Below the pieces are notes generated by a model, which ran no database searches, had not been told where the DNA came from, and saw only the letters and a program-made list of their open reading frames with translations. This document shows, piece after piece, positions 11,700 through 24,169 of a stretch of 64,000 nt of DNA. The DNA lies in NCBI GenBank assembly GCA_021018815.1, contig JAITYX010000046.1:2074001-2138000 (forward strand). The letters run 5' to 3'. This stretch comes from Talinum fruticosum. Lineage: Eukaryota; Streptophyta; Magnoliopsida; Caryophyllales; Talinaceae. Both the position numbers and the translations under genes were made by a program. Position 1 is the first letter of the stretch, and every line of letters starts with the position of its first letter.

Positions 11700-12416
11700 T
11701 CATTGTTGGGCACTGCAGGATTGATTGAGCAACATTGCTCTACAGAAAGAGGTAATCACTGCGTTCATCTTTATTGCAAAAGGTGCATTTTATATTTGCT
11801 AAGAAGTCCACCTTTGTAATTTGTCTTTCGTGAGAATCCTTCTCTTCAGCACCATCCACAAGCACACATCATGCTTCGAGATGTTAGTTTTGTGTCAAGC
11901 AATTCTCCACCAATCCATAGTTTGCCTACCTAGTTGTATTGCTTTGTATACTTTAGCTACATTGAACTTCTCACTCTGCACTACTGTCCACTTATTAGCT
12001 TGTTCATCATATATACCATTTTGAAAGGTGTTGTCTCAGTTTGAGTAGCTTCTGAAGTACCAACTCATATTCTGCTTGGCATCCATCAGTCTTCAGTCCT
12101 CTCCTTGAATATAGATGTGCAACCATTTAACCTGTACGCTCTCTGGTCTATCTATACAAACCATAGATGCTTAGCTATAAATGCTTTGTTCCAATCCTCA
12201 CATTTTCTTACACCAAGGCCACCATTTTTCTTTGGACAATAGACTTCGTCCTATGCTATTGGAATTATCTTTTTCCTTCCATTTTCTACTCTGCAAATAT
12301 ATTGCCTGCATTGTCTCTCCACCTCTTTAATGATTGCCTAAGGCAAAATAAGCACTAAGCTCCAATATGTATGCATGTTAATGAGGACAAAGTTAACTAG
12401 TTGGATTCTTCCAACA

Positions 12417-12420
<4 letters not shown>
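11700..12420 (-). pseudogene. LINE (non-LTR) reverse-transcriptase 3' fragment, zf-RVT region
   Basis: On the minus strand, broken frames read YCPKKNGGLGVRKCEDWN and KAFIAKHLW (about 12265-12150). Further down, after stops and frameshifts, they read TKDKLQRWTS with a C-x2-C type end (CTFCNKDE) near 11840-11760. This is the characteristic tail of plant LINE ORF2 (GGLG motif, then the zf-RVT zinc-binding module). There are many stops and no intact ORF, so it is a dead fragment. The stretch 11400-11700 to its left contains nothing else I can identify. Confidence 0.75.

Positions 12421-12486
<66 letters not shown>
12418..12486. repeat. (ATT)n microsatellite
   Basis: An almost uninterrupted run of about 23 ATT/TTA units. 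Confidence 0.95.
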
Positions 12487-14097
12487 GTGATTGCTATTAT
12501 TTTTATGAAATGGGTCACCAAAATGATGATATGTCAATTTTTATATAATAATATTGTGGATATTATAAACATACATATTACTTTACTCCAAACTATTAAA
12601 AGTTACAATCGTACAAGTCACTACCGAACATCCCCAACTACATTACTAATCATATAAGCTATTTTATCGCTGATGACATTCATTGTATAGTTATGAACAT
12701 TGTGTAACTCTTATATTGATGGTCTTTCACACATAATATTAAGGGGAAATTGGTATCCTATTTTTATACATCCTGATGAAATTATACAATGTGCAAGTCC
12801 CAATTAACTTGGCGCTATCTATTCGTTTGAGGCATCCTGTGTTTCAAAATTTTTCAATTGTATAATTTCTTACTTTTTGTCAAATTAAAAAAATTAGATT
12901 TCTTAAATTATTTGAGAAAGGTATTATTGGAAAATCATTTTTCCACAAAAATATTAATATAAAAATAAAATATAATATTTTAAAAAATTATAAATCATAA
13001 TTTTTTGAATATTCATTATTCACCGAATATTCAATACTATGAAATATATAAAATGAATAATATCTTTAACGAGTATAATAAAAATTTCAGTAATCTGCTC
13101 ATAACAATTTTAATAATAGTTGTACAACTATAACCACTCATTTATGTTCATTTCTATTATAATAATTAATCATTTTTATTTGTTTCTACTTATTTTTATT
13201 CGTTTTTGCTCATTTATGTTCATTTATATTCATTTATGCTATATCTACTATTTCGTTAAGTTTATCCGCCATTTTGAATAGGCCCTAAGTTTGGTGATTT
13301 GTGTGTATTTTGATGTAAGTTTAGTAATTCATCTTGTTACCCTAGTTCAACTCAAAAATAACATTAAGTTCTTAAATTTTTTTAAAAAAAATATTTACCA
13401 AACCTTCATACATTATCATTTTTATTTTTTTAAAATTCATATATACTTTGTGGAATTATGTTCATATATGATTATTGAATCATAAAAACTTAGACATTAC
13501 TAAAGTAGATTTTTTTGAAGACCTACCATCAAGATAATAGATATAAATTCATTTCCAAACACAACTAAAAGTAGACCTTTTTTGAATGAATATTAAAGGT
13601 TTTCAATGAAAGTATTTTTTTATTAAGTTGATACTATTTTTTTTTTTTTTGAGATTCTGCATTTAATATAACTTAATAGTTGCAAAAGAGTTGTGTTTCA
13701 TTTTGTAGCATATACAATCTCTTATCAACATTTCACTGTCGCTAGTTATTTATGTTATTTTAATGGAGTTCAACACCCACGTCATATGAATGGTTTGAAA
13801 TTAGAGAACAATGAAGAACATGATGAAAATAAGAAAATATTTCTCGCTTGCGACATATTTTTTTAAAAAAAGATGGAAAATTGTATTGTAAAATGTTGAC
13901 AAAATGAATTGTAGGTACCATATACCATCACCCGTAATCTTAATCGATAGCTCTTAATAAATGCAAACTACTAATCATAATAGTTAGTAATCATTAATTG
14001 CTAACACTGAAATTAACAAACTCTTAATGGGTGTTGACTAAAATCCATAAGACAATATCCCACTAATGGAAGAGGTTAGGATTCTAAAAGTTGCATA
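12487..14097. other. AT-rich intergenic, nothing recognised
   Basis: No ORF has convincing coding character. Poly-A/T tracts and short repeats such as TTCATTTATNTTCATTTA (13140-13240) are present, but no terminal structure or protein domain was found. Confidence 0.5.
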
Positions 14098-14400
14098 CAC
14101 TACTACAATAATAATTTTTTACTATTGGCATTTTACAACAATTATGAACAAAAATCATACTAAAAAATGAGGTAGTGACATTTTTATAATATTTTTAAAC
14201 CTTTACTCGTAGCTTCTAGCGAAGAACTATAGTAAAAGGTTCATCCTACTTTTAAAAAATTACGGTTTATTTTTTACTATGGTTGGCCGTAACATTAATA
14301 GTAATGGTCTCGCCTATTACCTATGGTTGTCGAGCCAACTCGTAATAAAAGCTAGCTTCGACTTTTTACTACGGTTCTTCTACGAGAACCATAGTAAAAT
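14098..14400 (+). mobile_element. CACTA (En/Spm-like) transposon terminus with subterminal repeats
   Basis: The segment begins CACTACTACAATA, a CACTA-type terminal inverted repeat. It continues with repeated subterminal motifs TTTTACTACGGTTC / GAACCATAGTAAAA in both orientations (14200-14395). The same terminal 11-mer CACTACTACAA ends the hairpin array at 52659-52669, so both belong to one family. No opposite end was found nearby. The element may be truncated by the AT tract or by copia copy A. Confidence 0.65.
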
Positions 14401-14406
14401 ATCATG

Positions 14407-14407
<1 letters not shown>

Positions 14408-14504
<97 letters not shown>

Positions 14505-14513
14505 ATATATATA
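14408..14513. repeat. (AT)n microsatellite
   Basis: About 100 bp of TA repeats with two GTAT interruptions near the right end. An apparent ORF across it is only a product of the repeat. Confidence 0.95.
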
Positions 14514-15039
14514 AGCAACAGATCATTGCCTTTCAATTCCTCGTTCTTTCGACTCTCCTCTCACAAATAATTTCCTTTGTAGATCTCTCTCACTCAAGCA
14601 CCATCGACAACGCCTCTATAGGATCTCGCCATCGCCGTCTCTCCCTCTTAGTCGTTTACCTGGTCTCTCTCTCTCTCTCCCTATCCCTCTCTCTCCCTCT
14701 GTCTCTCTTTGTGTGTATGGGGGGATGTTTGCGTAGACCATCGACACCCCTTTGTCTCATCGCCTAGTTTCGGGGCCCTCTTTGCCATTGTCGCCTCTTG
14801 TTGTCTGCCGCCGCCTTCTTCTCTCGGTGGCCTCTCCGACACCGTATAGGTAGGGGGATAGGTAATTTCCGAATCAAAAATCAAGGCAGAGGTCGATATC
14901 ACTATATTGGAGGCCAACCCAACAATACAAGAACTTTATATTTCCTTCTCTTAGGAATTGATAGAGGAAGGGAGAAACTCCCAACCTTTCAACACTCGAG
15001 TGTTTAATAGAAATTTTCATATAATTTTTGATTGATTTT
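14514..15039. other. CT-rich and unassigned sequence between CACTA end and copia LTR
   Basis: Contains a CT-rich stretch (14665-14712) followed by unassigned sequence. It is probably internal CACTA sequence, as similar CT-rich sequence precedes the hairpin array near 49920-50090. No gene is supported. Confidence 0.35.
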
Positions 15040-15424
15040 CTACGGTTCCGAGCTCACTTGTACCTAGTCGTAAAAGGTATCTCATTTAGGAAGTACTTGG
15101 ACAAATAAGGGATCTTCCGTGCTTAGGAAAAACTTGTATTAAATTATCTAAAGGAACAATTCGAGAGTTAGTCCTTGTATTTTGTGGATTCAAAATAGTG
15201 GATTTGACTTGGTATTTGGATCGATACCAGCCATGGTTCTCCGCCCCGGAGGGTTTCCACGTAAAATCTCTTGTGCTAATTCTTTCCGAGTCCAATTTAG
15301 ACTTAATTCTTTGCTTCGAGTTCGACTTTAGCATTAAGTTTCTACATTTCCGCAAAATTTCATTCACACCTTATTCACCCCACTCTTTTTAGGGTGCTTC
15401 AAAATCTCTAAGCTCAAACCTTCA
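15040..15424 (+). repeat. Copia copy A, truncated 5' LTR
   Basis: The right part of the LTR aligns with LTRs B and D. Shared blocks are 'ttcaaaatagtggatttgact', 'ggagggtttcca' and 'tccgagtccaatttaga', ending AAACCTTCA just before the primer-binding site. The left part of the LTR is missing. Confidence 0.7.
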
Positions 15425-15482
15425 ATTAGTATCAAAACCTAGCATTTTAGAAGGATCCGACAATCTAAGGTCTAAAGATCAA

Positions 15483-16530
15483 ATGGCTTTTAATTATGGA
15501 GAGTTCGATAAAGGAAGATCTTTCATTAGGCCACCAAAGTTCAAAGGATCCAACTTCGCCCACTGGAAGAAGGTCTTGGAATGTTTCATCCAAGACGCGA
15601 CGAAGCGATCCGGGGAATCATCCGTAATGACAATTATATTCCTACAAAGTTGGATGACACTCGATCGATAGCCAAAGTGAAGTCAAAATTCACTCATAAA
15701 GAGAATGAGAAGCATAGAAATAACTTCAAGGTTATGAACATTCCGATGTGCGTGGGAGTACAATAGAGTATCCGCTTGTGATACTAACTAAAGAAGTGTG
15801 AGACACTCTTGTCACAACTTACGAAGGCACAAGTCAATAGGCAAGTCAAGATTAGTCAGCATTTCCACAAGTACAAAATGTTCAAGATGGAGGTTAATGA
15901 CAATATAACTCGGATGTACATCCACTTCATTGAGATTATTAATAATCTCAAGTCCCTTTGAAAGAAAATGTCCAACGAGGACATCGTCAGAAAAATTTTG
16001 AGGAGTCTTCCAAAAAAGATGGGGACCAAAGGTTACAGACCATTGAAGAAGCTTAGAACCTCACCAGGCTAAGACCGGATGAGCTCATAGTGAAACTTCT
16101 CACCCATAAGTTACATCAAGAGGAGGAAGAATCGTTGCCTCGCACCAAACAAAACATTGCTCTCAATGCCTCAAAGGAACCTGGTCCACGTCCGAGCTCA
16201 TCAGATTATGAGGAAGACCCCATGGCACTTCTGGCCATAGGCTTCAAAAAGATGATGAAATATAACAAGTGGCGAAGAAGCCAAAGCACAAGATCTTCAA
16301 GAAGGAAAAGAAAGGTAAATTCTCATCCCTTTCTAATTTGAATTTAACTAAAAGTTCTGGTTTTTTAAATGTGGAAGCAAGGAACATATCATTAAGGATT
16401 GCCCAAAAAGAACAAAGGATTGAAAGAAAAAGAAAGCAATGATGGCAACTTAGAGTGACGATGAGTCGAAGAAGATGATAACACATATGATGAATCAAAG
16501 TGTATCATGGCATTGATAGACTCAAAAGTT
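15483..16530 (+). pseudogene. Copia copy A gag (broken)
   Basis: Starts MAFNYGEFDKGRSFIRPPKF and contains the gag HWKKVLECF segment. Frameshifts follow within 120 bp; a second frame recovers the conserved LHQEEEESLPRTKQNIALNA region at 16110. The zinc knuckle at about 16365-16410 reads FKCGSKEHIIKDCPK: the first cysteine of the C-x2-C-x4-H-x4-C motif is replaced by Phe. Non-functional. Confidence 0.8.
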
Positions 16531-16539
16531 GGATCTAAG

Positions 16540-17270
16540 TCATAGAGTGAAGTATCGGACATTGAGGAAACCGACTCTTATGAGGTAATTGACTAGTTCC
16601 TTAAGTTCTCAAAGCATAATTTGGTAAATATATTTTTACTTAGGAAGAAAAGTTCAATTCGATTCTTCTACATTTAAAGAGAAATTGGAGTCTCTCAAAT
16701 CTGAGAACATTACTTTAAAAACTGATTTGAAGAATTTGAGACTCAATCGAAGGTATTAGAGACTAGTTATCAAGATCATGAGACTGAGTCGGAAGCCTCG
16801 GAACGGAGAATGAGCAACTAAAACGAAGCTCATAGAGTCTCAAGAGTTAGTTTTGAAACTTACTTAAGGTAAAAAAACCTTGATTTACTTCTAGGTTCTC
16901 AGTATGTTTCATTTCAAAAAGGACTTTGATATAATGCTGAATAGGAGGATAACTCCTACAAAAATATTTTCAAAAATGATTCTAGAATGATCAATTTTAG
17001 AAGAGGTGAGCACGGTCTTATTCATTCAAAGAAGAAAGGGACTGAGCCCATACATGTTTTTAAAAGAAAATCTTCTTAACCTATTTACAAAAAGAAATGG
17101 TTTTAAAGAAAGGAGACTCAAACTCAGTTTCCTAAAAAGAAAACTCAAAATCAGACCAAGCCTCAAAATTTTCAAATCTAGGTTCACAAAAGTGCTCTTC
17201 CTTAAAGACCGACCTCATTAAGGACGAGTCATCGGGTTTGTAAGAGGAAGTGAGAAGAGTTAGTTTGTTT
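16540..17270 (+). pseudogene. Copia copy A coiled-coil insert between zinc knuckle and protease
   Basis: Broken frames resemble the better preserved Lys/Glu/Leu-rich heptad-like segment of copy C (59505-59975), followed by a basic segment (KRKLKIRPSLKIFKSR and similar). The role of this insert in the family is unknown. Confidence 0.55.
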
Positions 17271-17279
17271 CTGTCTTGA

Positions 17280-17560
17280 AAGCAACTCGAAAAAGAGAGA
17301 TCACTAGTACTTAGACAGTGGTTGCTCACATCATATGTTTGGAGAATTAAGACTTTTCTCATAGCTATAGAAGATAAAAGAAGGAAAGGTCACATTTCGA
17401 GATAACAACAAATGCAAGATTATAGGTATTAGTAGAGTTAGTCATGGTAATAACTCAGTCAATCCCGTATATCTTGTCAAGGGACTCAAATATAATCCAT
17501 CGAGCATCTCTTAACTATGTGACAAAGGTCAAGAGGTAGGGTTCACTCAAATAATTGCTT
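17280..17560 (+). pseudogene. Copia copy A protease (broken)
   Basis: Reads YLDSGCSHHMFGELRLFS at about 17310-17360, the D-S-G aspartic protease signature. It is followed by KGGKVTFRDNNKCKIIGI with intervening stops. Confidence 0.75.
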
Positions 17561-17689
17561 CATTACTGATGTTACCACAAATGAGACAAAGCCTCTCCGG
17601 TCTAAGGTCAGGTAACACTTATACTATTCCTCTTTCTAATTCTCGCCCAAGATCTATCATGTTTAAAAGCTTATGTTAATGATGATTCA

Positions 17690-18584
17690 TAAACATGACA
17701 TCGTAGATTAGGTTATATCAACAAGCATATCATTAAGAAACTTGCATCACAAGGGTTAGTTAGAGGACTTCCTAACTGCAACTTTAAGAAAGATAAAATA
17801 TGTGAATGCTTGCACAAAAGGAAAACAAGTCAAATAATCTTTTAAACCACTCAAAACTGTTTCTACTTCGAAAGTGCTTGAACTTATTTATATTGATTTT
17901 TGTGGTAAAATCCATGTCAAGAGCTTAGGAGGTAAATCATATGTACTAGTCATTCTTGATGATTTCTCACGATTTACCTAGGTTTGTTTTCTAAAGAACA
18001 ATAAAGAAGCCTTTAAAGAGTTCACTAAGGCCTGCATGCAAATTTAAGTGGAGTCTAAGTCTTAGATTAGAAGTATACGAACTAACCATGGAAGGGAGTT
18101 CGATTATTCAAAATTTGCAGATTTCTATGACAAGAATAACATCTCTCATAACTTCTCTCGCACCTAAAATCCTCAACAAAATGGAGCAGTGGTGAGAAAG
18201 AACATAGTTCTTGAAGAAATGGGAAGGACAACAATGATTGAAAATGATTTTCCATACTATTTCTAGGTCGAGGCAGATGAACACAACAAACTACACTATC
18301 AACAGATGCCTCGTTTGACCTATTTTGAAGAAAACATACTCTACGAGATTTATAAGGGAAATAAGCCCAACATCTCTTACTTCAAGCCATTCGGGTGTAA
18401 GTGCTTTGTGCATAACAATGGTAAGGATCATTTGACTAGGTTTGATGCAAGGTCGGATGAAGGTATTTTTCTTGGTTATTCCTCACATAGCAAAGCTTAT
18501 CACATTTTCAACAAAAGGACTAACAAAGTTGAAGAAAGCATCCACGTTATCTTTGATGAAGTTGATAATGACGAGGTTAAGTGA
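17690..18584 (+). pseudogene. Copia copy A integrase (broken)
   Basis: The pre-integrase HRRLGYINKHIIKKLASQGL is near 17700, and the catalytic-core remains lie at 17870-18300. An open C-terminal stretch (18306-18581) reads YEIYKGNKPNISYFKPFGCK and then RFDARSDEGIFLGYS, the usual copia post-core motif. Confidence 0.8.
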
Positions 18585-19029
18585 ATTTACCTTCTCGGAC
18601 TTCAAGCTCAATAAAAATGATGATGAAATAGTGGAAGCTGAGCTGAGAAGGATTGAGAACAAGCGAATTGAGAACTCAAAATGCGCTAGTTCAAGAACCA
18701 GCTCAAATAATTGAAGCACAAGAAGGAGAAAATATACAACTAGCTGAGTCAGCTGAAGAACCCGTGCTCAACTATAAAATCTAGTAAACCAGAGGACAAG
18801 TAAAACTTTCAAATATGCATCTAGTCATCCACCCGAGAACATCATCTTAGACATCAACTCAGGGGTAAGAACTCGTTCTTCTTTACATAATCTATGTGCA
18901 TTCTCTGTATTCATTTTATTAATTGAACCTAAAAATATATTAGAAGCCTTACTTGAACCTCGAACGGGTAGAGGCCATGTACGAAACTCTCACAATTTAA
19001 ATGAAATCAAATTTGGACTTTGACTAAAT

Positions 19030-19790
19030 GACCTTTTGACTACCCAATTATAGGAACCAAATGGATATTTAAGAATACTTGGATATGGGAGGTTTGGTAG
19101 CCGGGAATAAGGTCGGACTTGTTGCTCCGGGTTATAATCAAGAAGAAGGAATAGATTGTGAGGAAACCTTTACACCTGTTGCTAGGATTGAGGCAATCAT
19201 AATCCTTTTAGCATTTGCATCCAACATAAAGACTAAATTATATCAAATGGATGTTAAGTATGCATTTTTAAATGGTTTTATTCAAGAGGAAGTTTATGTT
19301 AAACAACCCCTTGGATTTGAAAATTCTCAATTTCCCAATCATGTTTTCAAGTTACAAAAGGTTTTGTACGGTTTGAAATAAGCTCCAAGAGCTTGGTATG
19401 AAAGGTTAAGCAACTTTTTGGTTGAAAATGGTAACAAAAGGGGTTTGGTTGACAAAACTCGTTTACAAAAACCAAGGGGAATGACTTTCTCATAATTCGA
19501 TTTATGTTGATGACATAATTTTTGGAGTTAATAATGAAATTCTATGCCAAGAATTTTCCGAGCTTATGAGACGGGAATTCCAAATGAGTATGATAAAAGA
19601 ACTCAATTTCTTCCTTAGACTGCAAATCAAACAATATAAGGATGGAATCTATGTTCATAGGTCTAAGTATGCAAAGGAATTACTCAAGAAGTACAAGCTA
19701 CAAGATGAGAAACCAACAAGCAACTCCAATGGGTAACGATACTAAACTTGACGTTGATGAAGCAGGTAAGGTTGTAGATCGAAACTCTAT
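19030..19790 (+). pseudogene. Copia copy A reverse transcriptase (broken)
   Basis: An open piece (19100-19378) contains GYNQEEGIDCEETFTPVARI and LYQMDVKYAFLNGFIQEEVY; MDV-AFLNG is the first catalytic block. After a stop, YVDDIIFG (about 19502) is the catalytic YVDD box. Several stops and small indels break the frame. Confidence 0.85.
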
Positions 19791-19949
19791 AGAGGTATGA
19801 TTGGATCTCTACTCTACCTTACATCTAGTAAATCATATATCATTTTATTAGTGTCCATGTCATGCGCAACATTTCAAGTTAATCCAAAAGAATCACATCT
19901 CACTACAGATGAAGAGAATTTTCACATATCTTGCGAGAATTCGGACACT

Positions 19950-20440
19950 TGGTCTCCGGTACTCAAAAGATTCAAGTCCGACCTTCACCGGCTACTCGTA
20001 AGTTGATTATGCTTGGTGCAAAGTTGATAAGAAGAGTACTTCAGGAGCATGCCAATTTCTAGGTCAATCACTCATCTCCTGGCACTCAAAGGAATAGAAT
20101 CCAGTCGCCTTATCAACAACTAAGGTTAAGTACATAGCAACAGGAGCTTGTTGTACTCGATTCATCGTGGATCAAGCAACACCTAAAGGATTTAGGACTG
20201 ATATTCACAGACTATACCCATTAAATGTGATCATTAGAGTGCTATCAAGCATCACAAAGAACCCAATTCAACATTAAAAAATGAAACATATTAAGGTCAA
20301 ATATCACTTTCTAAGAGATCATTTTGGAAAAAGGTAATATTGAACTTGAATTTATTACTACTAAGCTTCAATCAGCTGATATCTTCACTAAATCACTAAG
20401 TGAGGATAAGTTTCGTTTTATTAGAAATGAACTTGGTATG
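19950..20440 (+). pseudogene. Copia copy A RNase H (broken)
   Basis: Fragments read WCKVDKKSTSGACQFLGQSL, ALSTTKVKYIATGACC and, at the end, ADIFTKSLSEDKFRFIRNEL, the canonical C-terminal copia RNase H sequence. Confidence 0.8.
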
Positions 20441-20540
20441 TTAAATGCATGCTTACTTGAATTAGTGCATGATTTACCATATGAATATGTTCATTTACAT
20501 GTTTTATTCAAGTATAGTCTCGTATAAATGGTGGTTCAGT

Positions 20541-20855
20541 TGATATTTCATGAGACCGAGCTCTAGTTAAAGGATCTGGGCAAGCTAACCTCCAACAAGG
20601 GTCGTGTTAGTGGACACAGGCTGCCCATGTTAGTTGATGAAAGTGACATCTTGAGGCACACAAGGGGAACGATCGTTCGCCTGCAAAGCTAGACCGCGTT
20701 GGTCTTCTCAACGCTCAAAACACCGATTAATATTGAGAATACTTGGTATTGGGGATCAAATCTGCACAAATCATCTCAATACACCAAAACACAAGTGTAA
20801 AACTGAAAACAGAGTATAAACACACTCCATTTAACCGAATTTCCCAAAGAAAAGC
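20541..20855. other. Unassigned sequence between copia A and gypsy fragment
   Basis: No LTR similarity to the copia family and no coding signal. May be 3' sequence of copy A or older DNA. Confidence 0.4.
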
Positions 20856-21913
20856 ATCAAAACACCTAAGAAACTAATGCATTTCATGCACTTTAAAAAT
20901 ATGGAGACATTACTTATATGAAGTATCTTATAAGATATACATTAACCATCAAAGTTTGAAGTATGTCATCACCCGAAAAGAGGTTAACTTGAGACAAAGG
21001 CATTGGTTAGAGCTATTGAAGGATTATGACTTAGAGATTCAAGTACCATTCTGGGAAAGCAAAAATTGTAGCAGATGCATTGAGTAAGAAAAACTCAACC
21101 TAGTTTGAGCACTATAGCTATGACCCAATTGACTCTCATTCGTGAGTTGGAAGCGATAGTGATTTCAATTATCAAGCATTGAGGAGGTAGAGAATTGTTA
21201 GCAGCTTTGGAGGTTAAATCGTCAATCTTAGAGGAAATCAAAATGGAGCAGGAGAAGGATAAAAAGCTAATGAAGATCAAGCTAAACATAGTCAAGGGTA
21301 CATTTTTGGGTTTAGTGGTACACGAGGCCGACAACTTACGAATTCGGAATCATTGGTGTAGACCAAATCAAGAAGACCTTAAAAAGAGAATTTTAGATAA
21401 GGCAAACACTACCGTATACTTCGTACACCATGGAAAAACAAAGATGTATGTAGATTTGAGGCAAACTTTTGGTGGCCTAATATAAGGAGGGAGGCAGCAG
21501 AATATAGGGACAAATATCTTACATGTCAAAGGTTAAAAGCAGTAACAACAGCAGCAGTATAGGGGAGCTACAACCTCTTAAGATACCAACATGGAATAAT
21601 TAAAACGTAACAACAACTATCAAGCCACCATCAAAATGGATCCATCTCGGGGCCCTTTATGAAAGGAGATGTAAAACTTCATTATGTTGGAACAATCTAG
21701 ATGAAGCATAGGGTCGGAAATGACATAAGATGCAATTGAAAGGATTAGCATGATACAACAAGTGTATCGTGGAAGCCCGAGAGCGGATAAAAGAGTTATG
21801 CCGACAAACGGAGAAAGCCCTTGGAGGTTCAAGAGGGAGACATGGTGTTCCTAAAGGTGTTCCAAAAAAAGGTGTTAAGAGGTTCCACATCAAGGAAAAA
21901 TCGAGCCCTAGAT
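20856..21913 (+). pseudogene. Ty3/gypsy pol fragment (RNase H, integrase ends), internal deletion
   Basis: Broken frames read [20 protein letters not shown] and then [12 protein letters not shown] (RNase H end, 20955-21050). A spacer and the integrase zinc-binding part follow, with FVHHGKTKMYVDLRQTFGG and YLTCQRLKAV (21415-21545). The post-integrase motif QEGDMVFLKVFQKK (about 21826-21867) follows only ~280 bp later, so the catalytic integrase core is deleted. These motifs are those of plant chromovirus-type gypsy elements. The fragment joins the 3' LTR at 21914 directly. Confidence 0.8.
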
Positions 21914-24169
21914 TGTAATGCCCCCAATTTGAACATTATTAATCTCTACTCCACAAATAAACACACCATAATAACGCATCGGAAAACTAAGTTATGTGAG
22001 GGGCGTTACCGTCGTCCCTCATCAAGAAACAAGGCGAAACATTAAAATATGATATCATGGAATTCCTTTTCGTTTGCATCAAGCGCTCAAACTTAGAGTT
22101 TCATAACACCATAACCAATATTTACACAACTCAAACCATTAAATATGGGTTCTTCCCCAAAAGACAACTTACCATTTAACAAAAGTACCCATCATTGCTG
22201 ATAAACCTCCACAAAAGTATTAAATCCATAAAGACTACTTAACCAAAAGCTAATCACTAAAGCTAATTATACAATACTTAAGAGTGAGAGTCAAAGTATG
22301 GTCACTCGTTGCGAGTCGACGTTTCCTGGTTTCGTTACCCTTGCCACTTCCTCGCTAAATGCTAGCATGATTTTCTTTCCCTAAAAACAATTAAGAAAAC
22401 ATAAAAACAAGAAAGAGCCATAGGCCCAACATGTTACCCTTATACTCGTAAAAATATTTATAAGAGCTAGTGAGCGGGCGCAAATGTTTAAAGTCGATTT
22501 CAAAAGTTATTTATATGTAAAACTCGTAGTAAATTCACTATAGATTAATCATTGTAATAGTTTAGGACCCATTTTTGTACATGTGGTTGCCATGATGATT
22601 ATGTGAGATAATCATATGTGTGTAAACAATTCATTTATCCTGATCGATCAAGGACGACCCATGTAAACTGTAATCGTAACTCTGTGAACTATAATCGTGA
22701 TTATAATTGTATCCGTGATAAATTTATCGTGAGTTGGGAAGTGGGTCCAAAATGTTTCTATGATCGAAAACTTTAAACTCATTAGTAAAGATAAACATTT
22801 CGGGAAAGGTACAAGTAATAACGTACCTTGAGGTGCTAGATACTCCCTTTTAGACCCTTGTTCGGATCCATTCCGTTTGTTAAACTTTGATTTAGCCTCT
22901 GTGTTTTGCAACTCACCTTTGTTAATTTTCATGCTTTAATAACATATCATTTTACAATTGTCAAAAACTTTATGAACTAATGAACTATAATTATAAATTC
23001 CTTTTATAGAGTTAAATACTTCTATGAATTTCCTTCTTGCTTGCTTCCATTCACTTGACCTCCAATTTCATGCAATTTTATATAGTTTCAGTATCCAATG
23101 CTCGATTTTTACCTACTCACAATTTACGTTGTTAAGATCTCCATTAAATCTTCCAAATTTTTAATATTTGTATTTTCATTATATTTCAGTCCAAAGTAAT
23201 AAAACATAACTTCCAATAAACCAATACTCATGAGTCTTCCTATAGCTTAACTAAGCTCTAATATCCAAAATATTATTCTTTAATACCACAATTTAATTTT
23301 TACGAAGCTTTAACATATTCTCATATAATATTAAAACTTTATCAATTTTCTAATATCTCCCAATTTACATAAATACTTATATTATAATTCCACCACAAAT
23401 AACTTCCCAATTTATATTTATTTTCTATTTATTTAAATAAAAATAATTAAATTTACTTGAGAATAAGAGTTAGAGAAAAATACCTAATTTAAGAGGTAGA
23501 AAAAGGAGGGTGGAAGTAATTTGGGTTGTCAGATGACAGGTGGCAGGTGGAGGTGGCAGCAAGTGGCCGACGGCAGCAGATGGCAGGTGGCCGGTGGCTG
23601 GATGGCAGCTGGGCCTTGGGCCAGTAGCAGCAGGAAGGGGAAAGTGAGGGAGTTGGGAGAGAGAGAGAGAGAGGGCTAGTACTTGTTTTTATGCTTGGGT
23701 CACTCAACTCTTCTTGTATTTATAGGCCCAGAGTGTTAATCCAACTTTGCTTCTTCTTCTTTTTTCTTTTTTCCCCTCTTTTTGTGTAATTAAATAATTA
23801 ATTTATACTTATCGTAAAAACATTTAATCACATGACTAATTTATATCCACACACATGGCTTATTTAAATCACATATTTTATTTTATTTCTATATGCATTT
23901 TTTTAATCACTAAACAATTCGATAAATTTTCCGACTCTAAAACTATGATGTTTAAATATATGTATATATATGTGAATCTGTATAAATATTTAGATAGCTG
24001 TCTATGCCAAGAAACATTCATAAATTCATAATATATATTTTTTCTCTTTTTTTCATATATCGCAACATGTTTATAATTTTACGTGACTCACCGCTTTACA
24101 AAACAATATATTTTACAATTAACATGAAATTAAAAATAATTTAATTTAATTAATTGACGGGGTGTTACA
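21914..24169 (+). repeat. Ty3/gypsy 3' LTR, ~2.26 kb
   Basis: Begins TGTAATGCCCC and ends GGGGTGTTACA, which are inverted terminal motifs with TG...CA ends. It lies directly after gypsy pol sequence in the same orientation, as expected for a 3' LTR. The length fits the long LTRs of Del/Tekay-like chromoviruses. A TATA-like element TTGTATTTATAGG lies at about 23714, preceded by a (GA)n tract at 23660-23674. No 5' partner is in the window. Confidence 0.75.

Larger units (their letters stand above)
15040..20540 (+). mobile_element. Ty1/copia retrotransposon copy A, heavily degenerate
   Basis: A partial 5' LTR (to 15424, ending CTTCA) is followed by the altered primer-binding site ATTAGTATCAAAACCT. 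Gag, protease, integrase, reverse transcriptase and RNase H follow in copia order, each broken by stops and frameshifts. It belongs to the same family as copies B, C and D (54.5-64 kb), shown by gag MAxNxGEFxxGRS, the LTR sequence and a coiled-coil insert between zinc knuckle and protease. No 3' LTR was found; the element ends near the gypsy fragment at 20.86 kb. The order and motifs (LDSGCSRHM) are copia-typical; the SIRE/Maximus lineage is possible but unproven. Confidence 0.85.

Noticed and set aside
14279..14767. 162-codon ORF
   Set aside because: Its middle is Ile-Tyr repeats from the (AT)n microsatellite; no domain and a CT-rich end.
22648..22932. ORF inside the gypsy LTR
   Set aside because: LTRs are non-coding here; no domain, and composition matches the surroundings.
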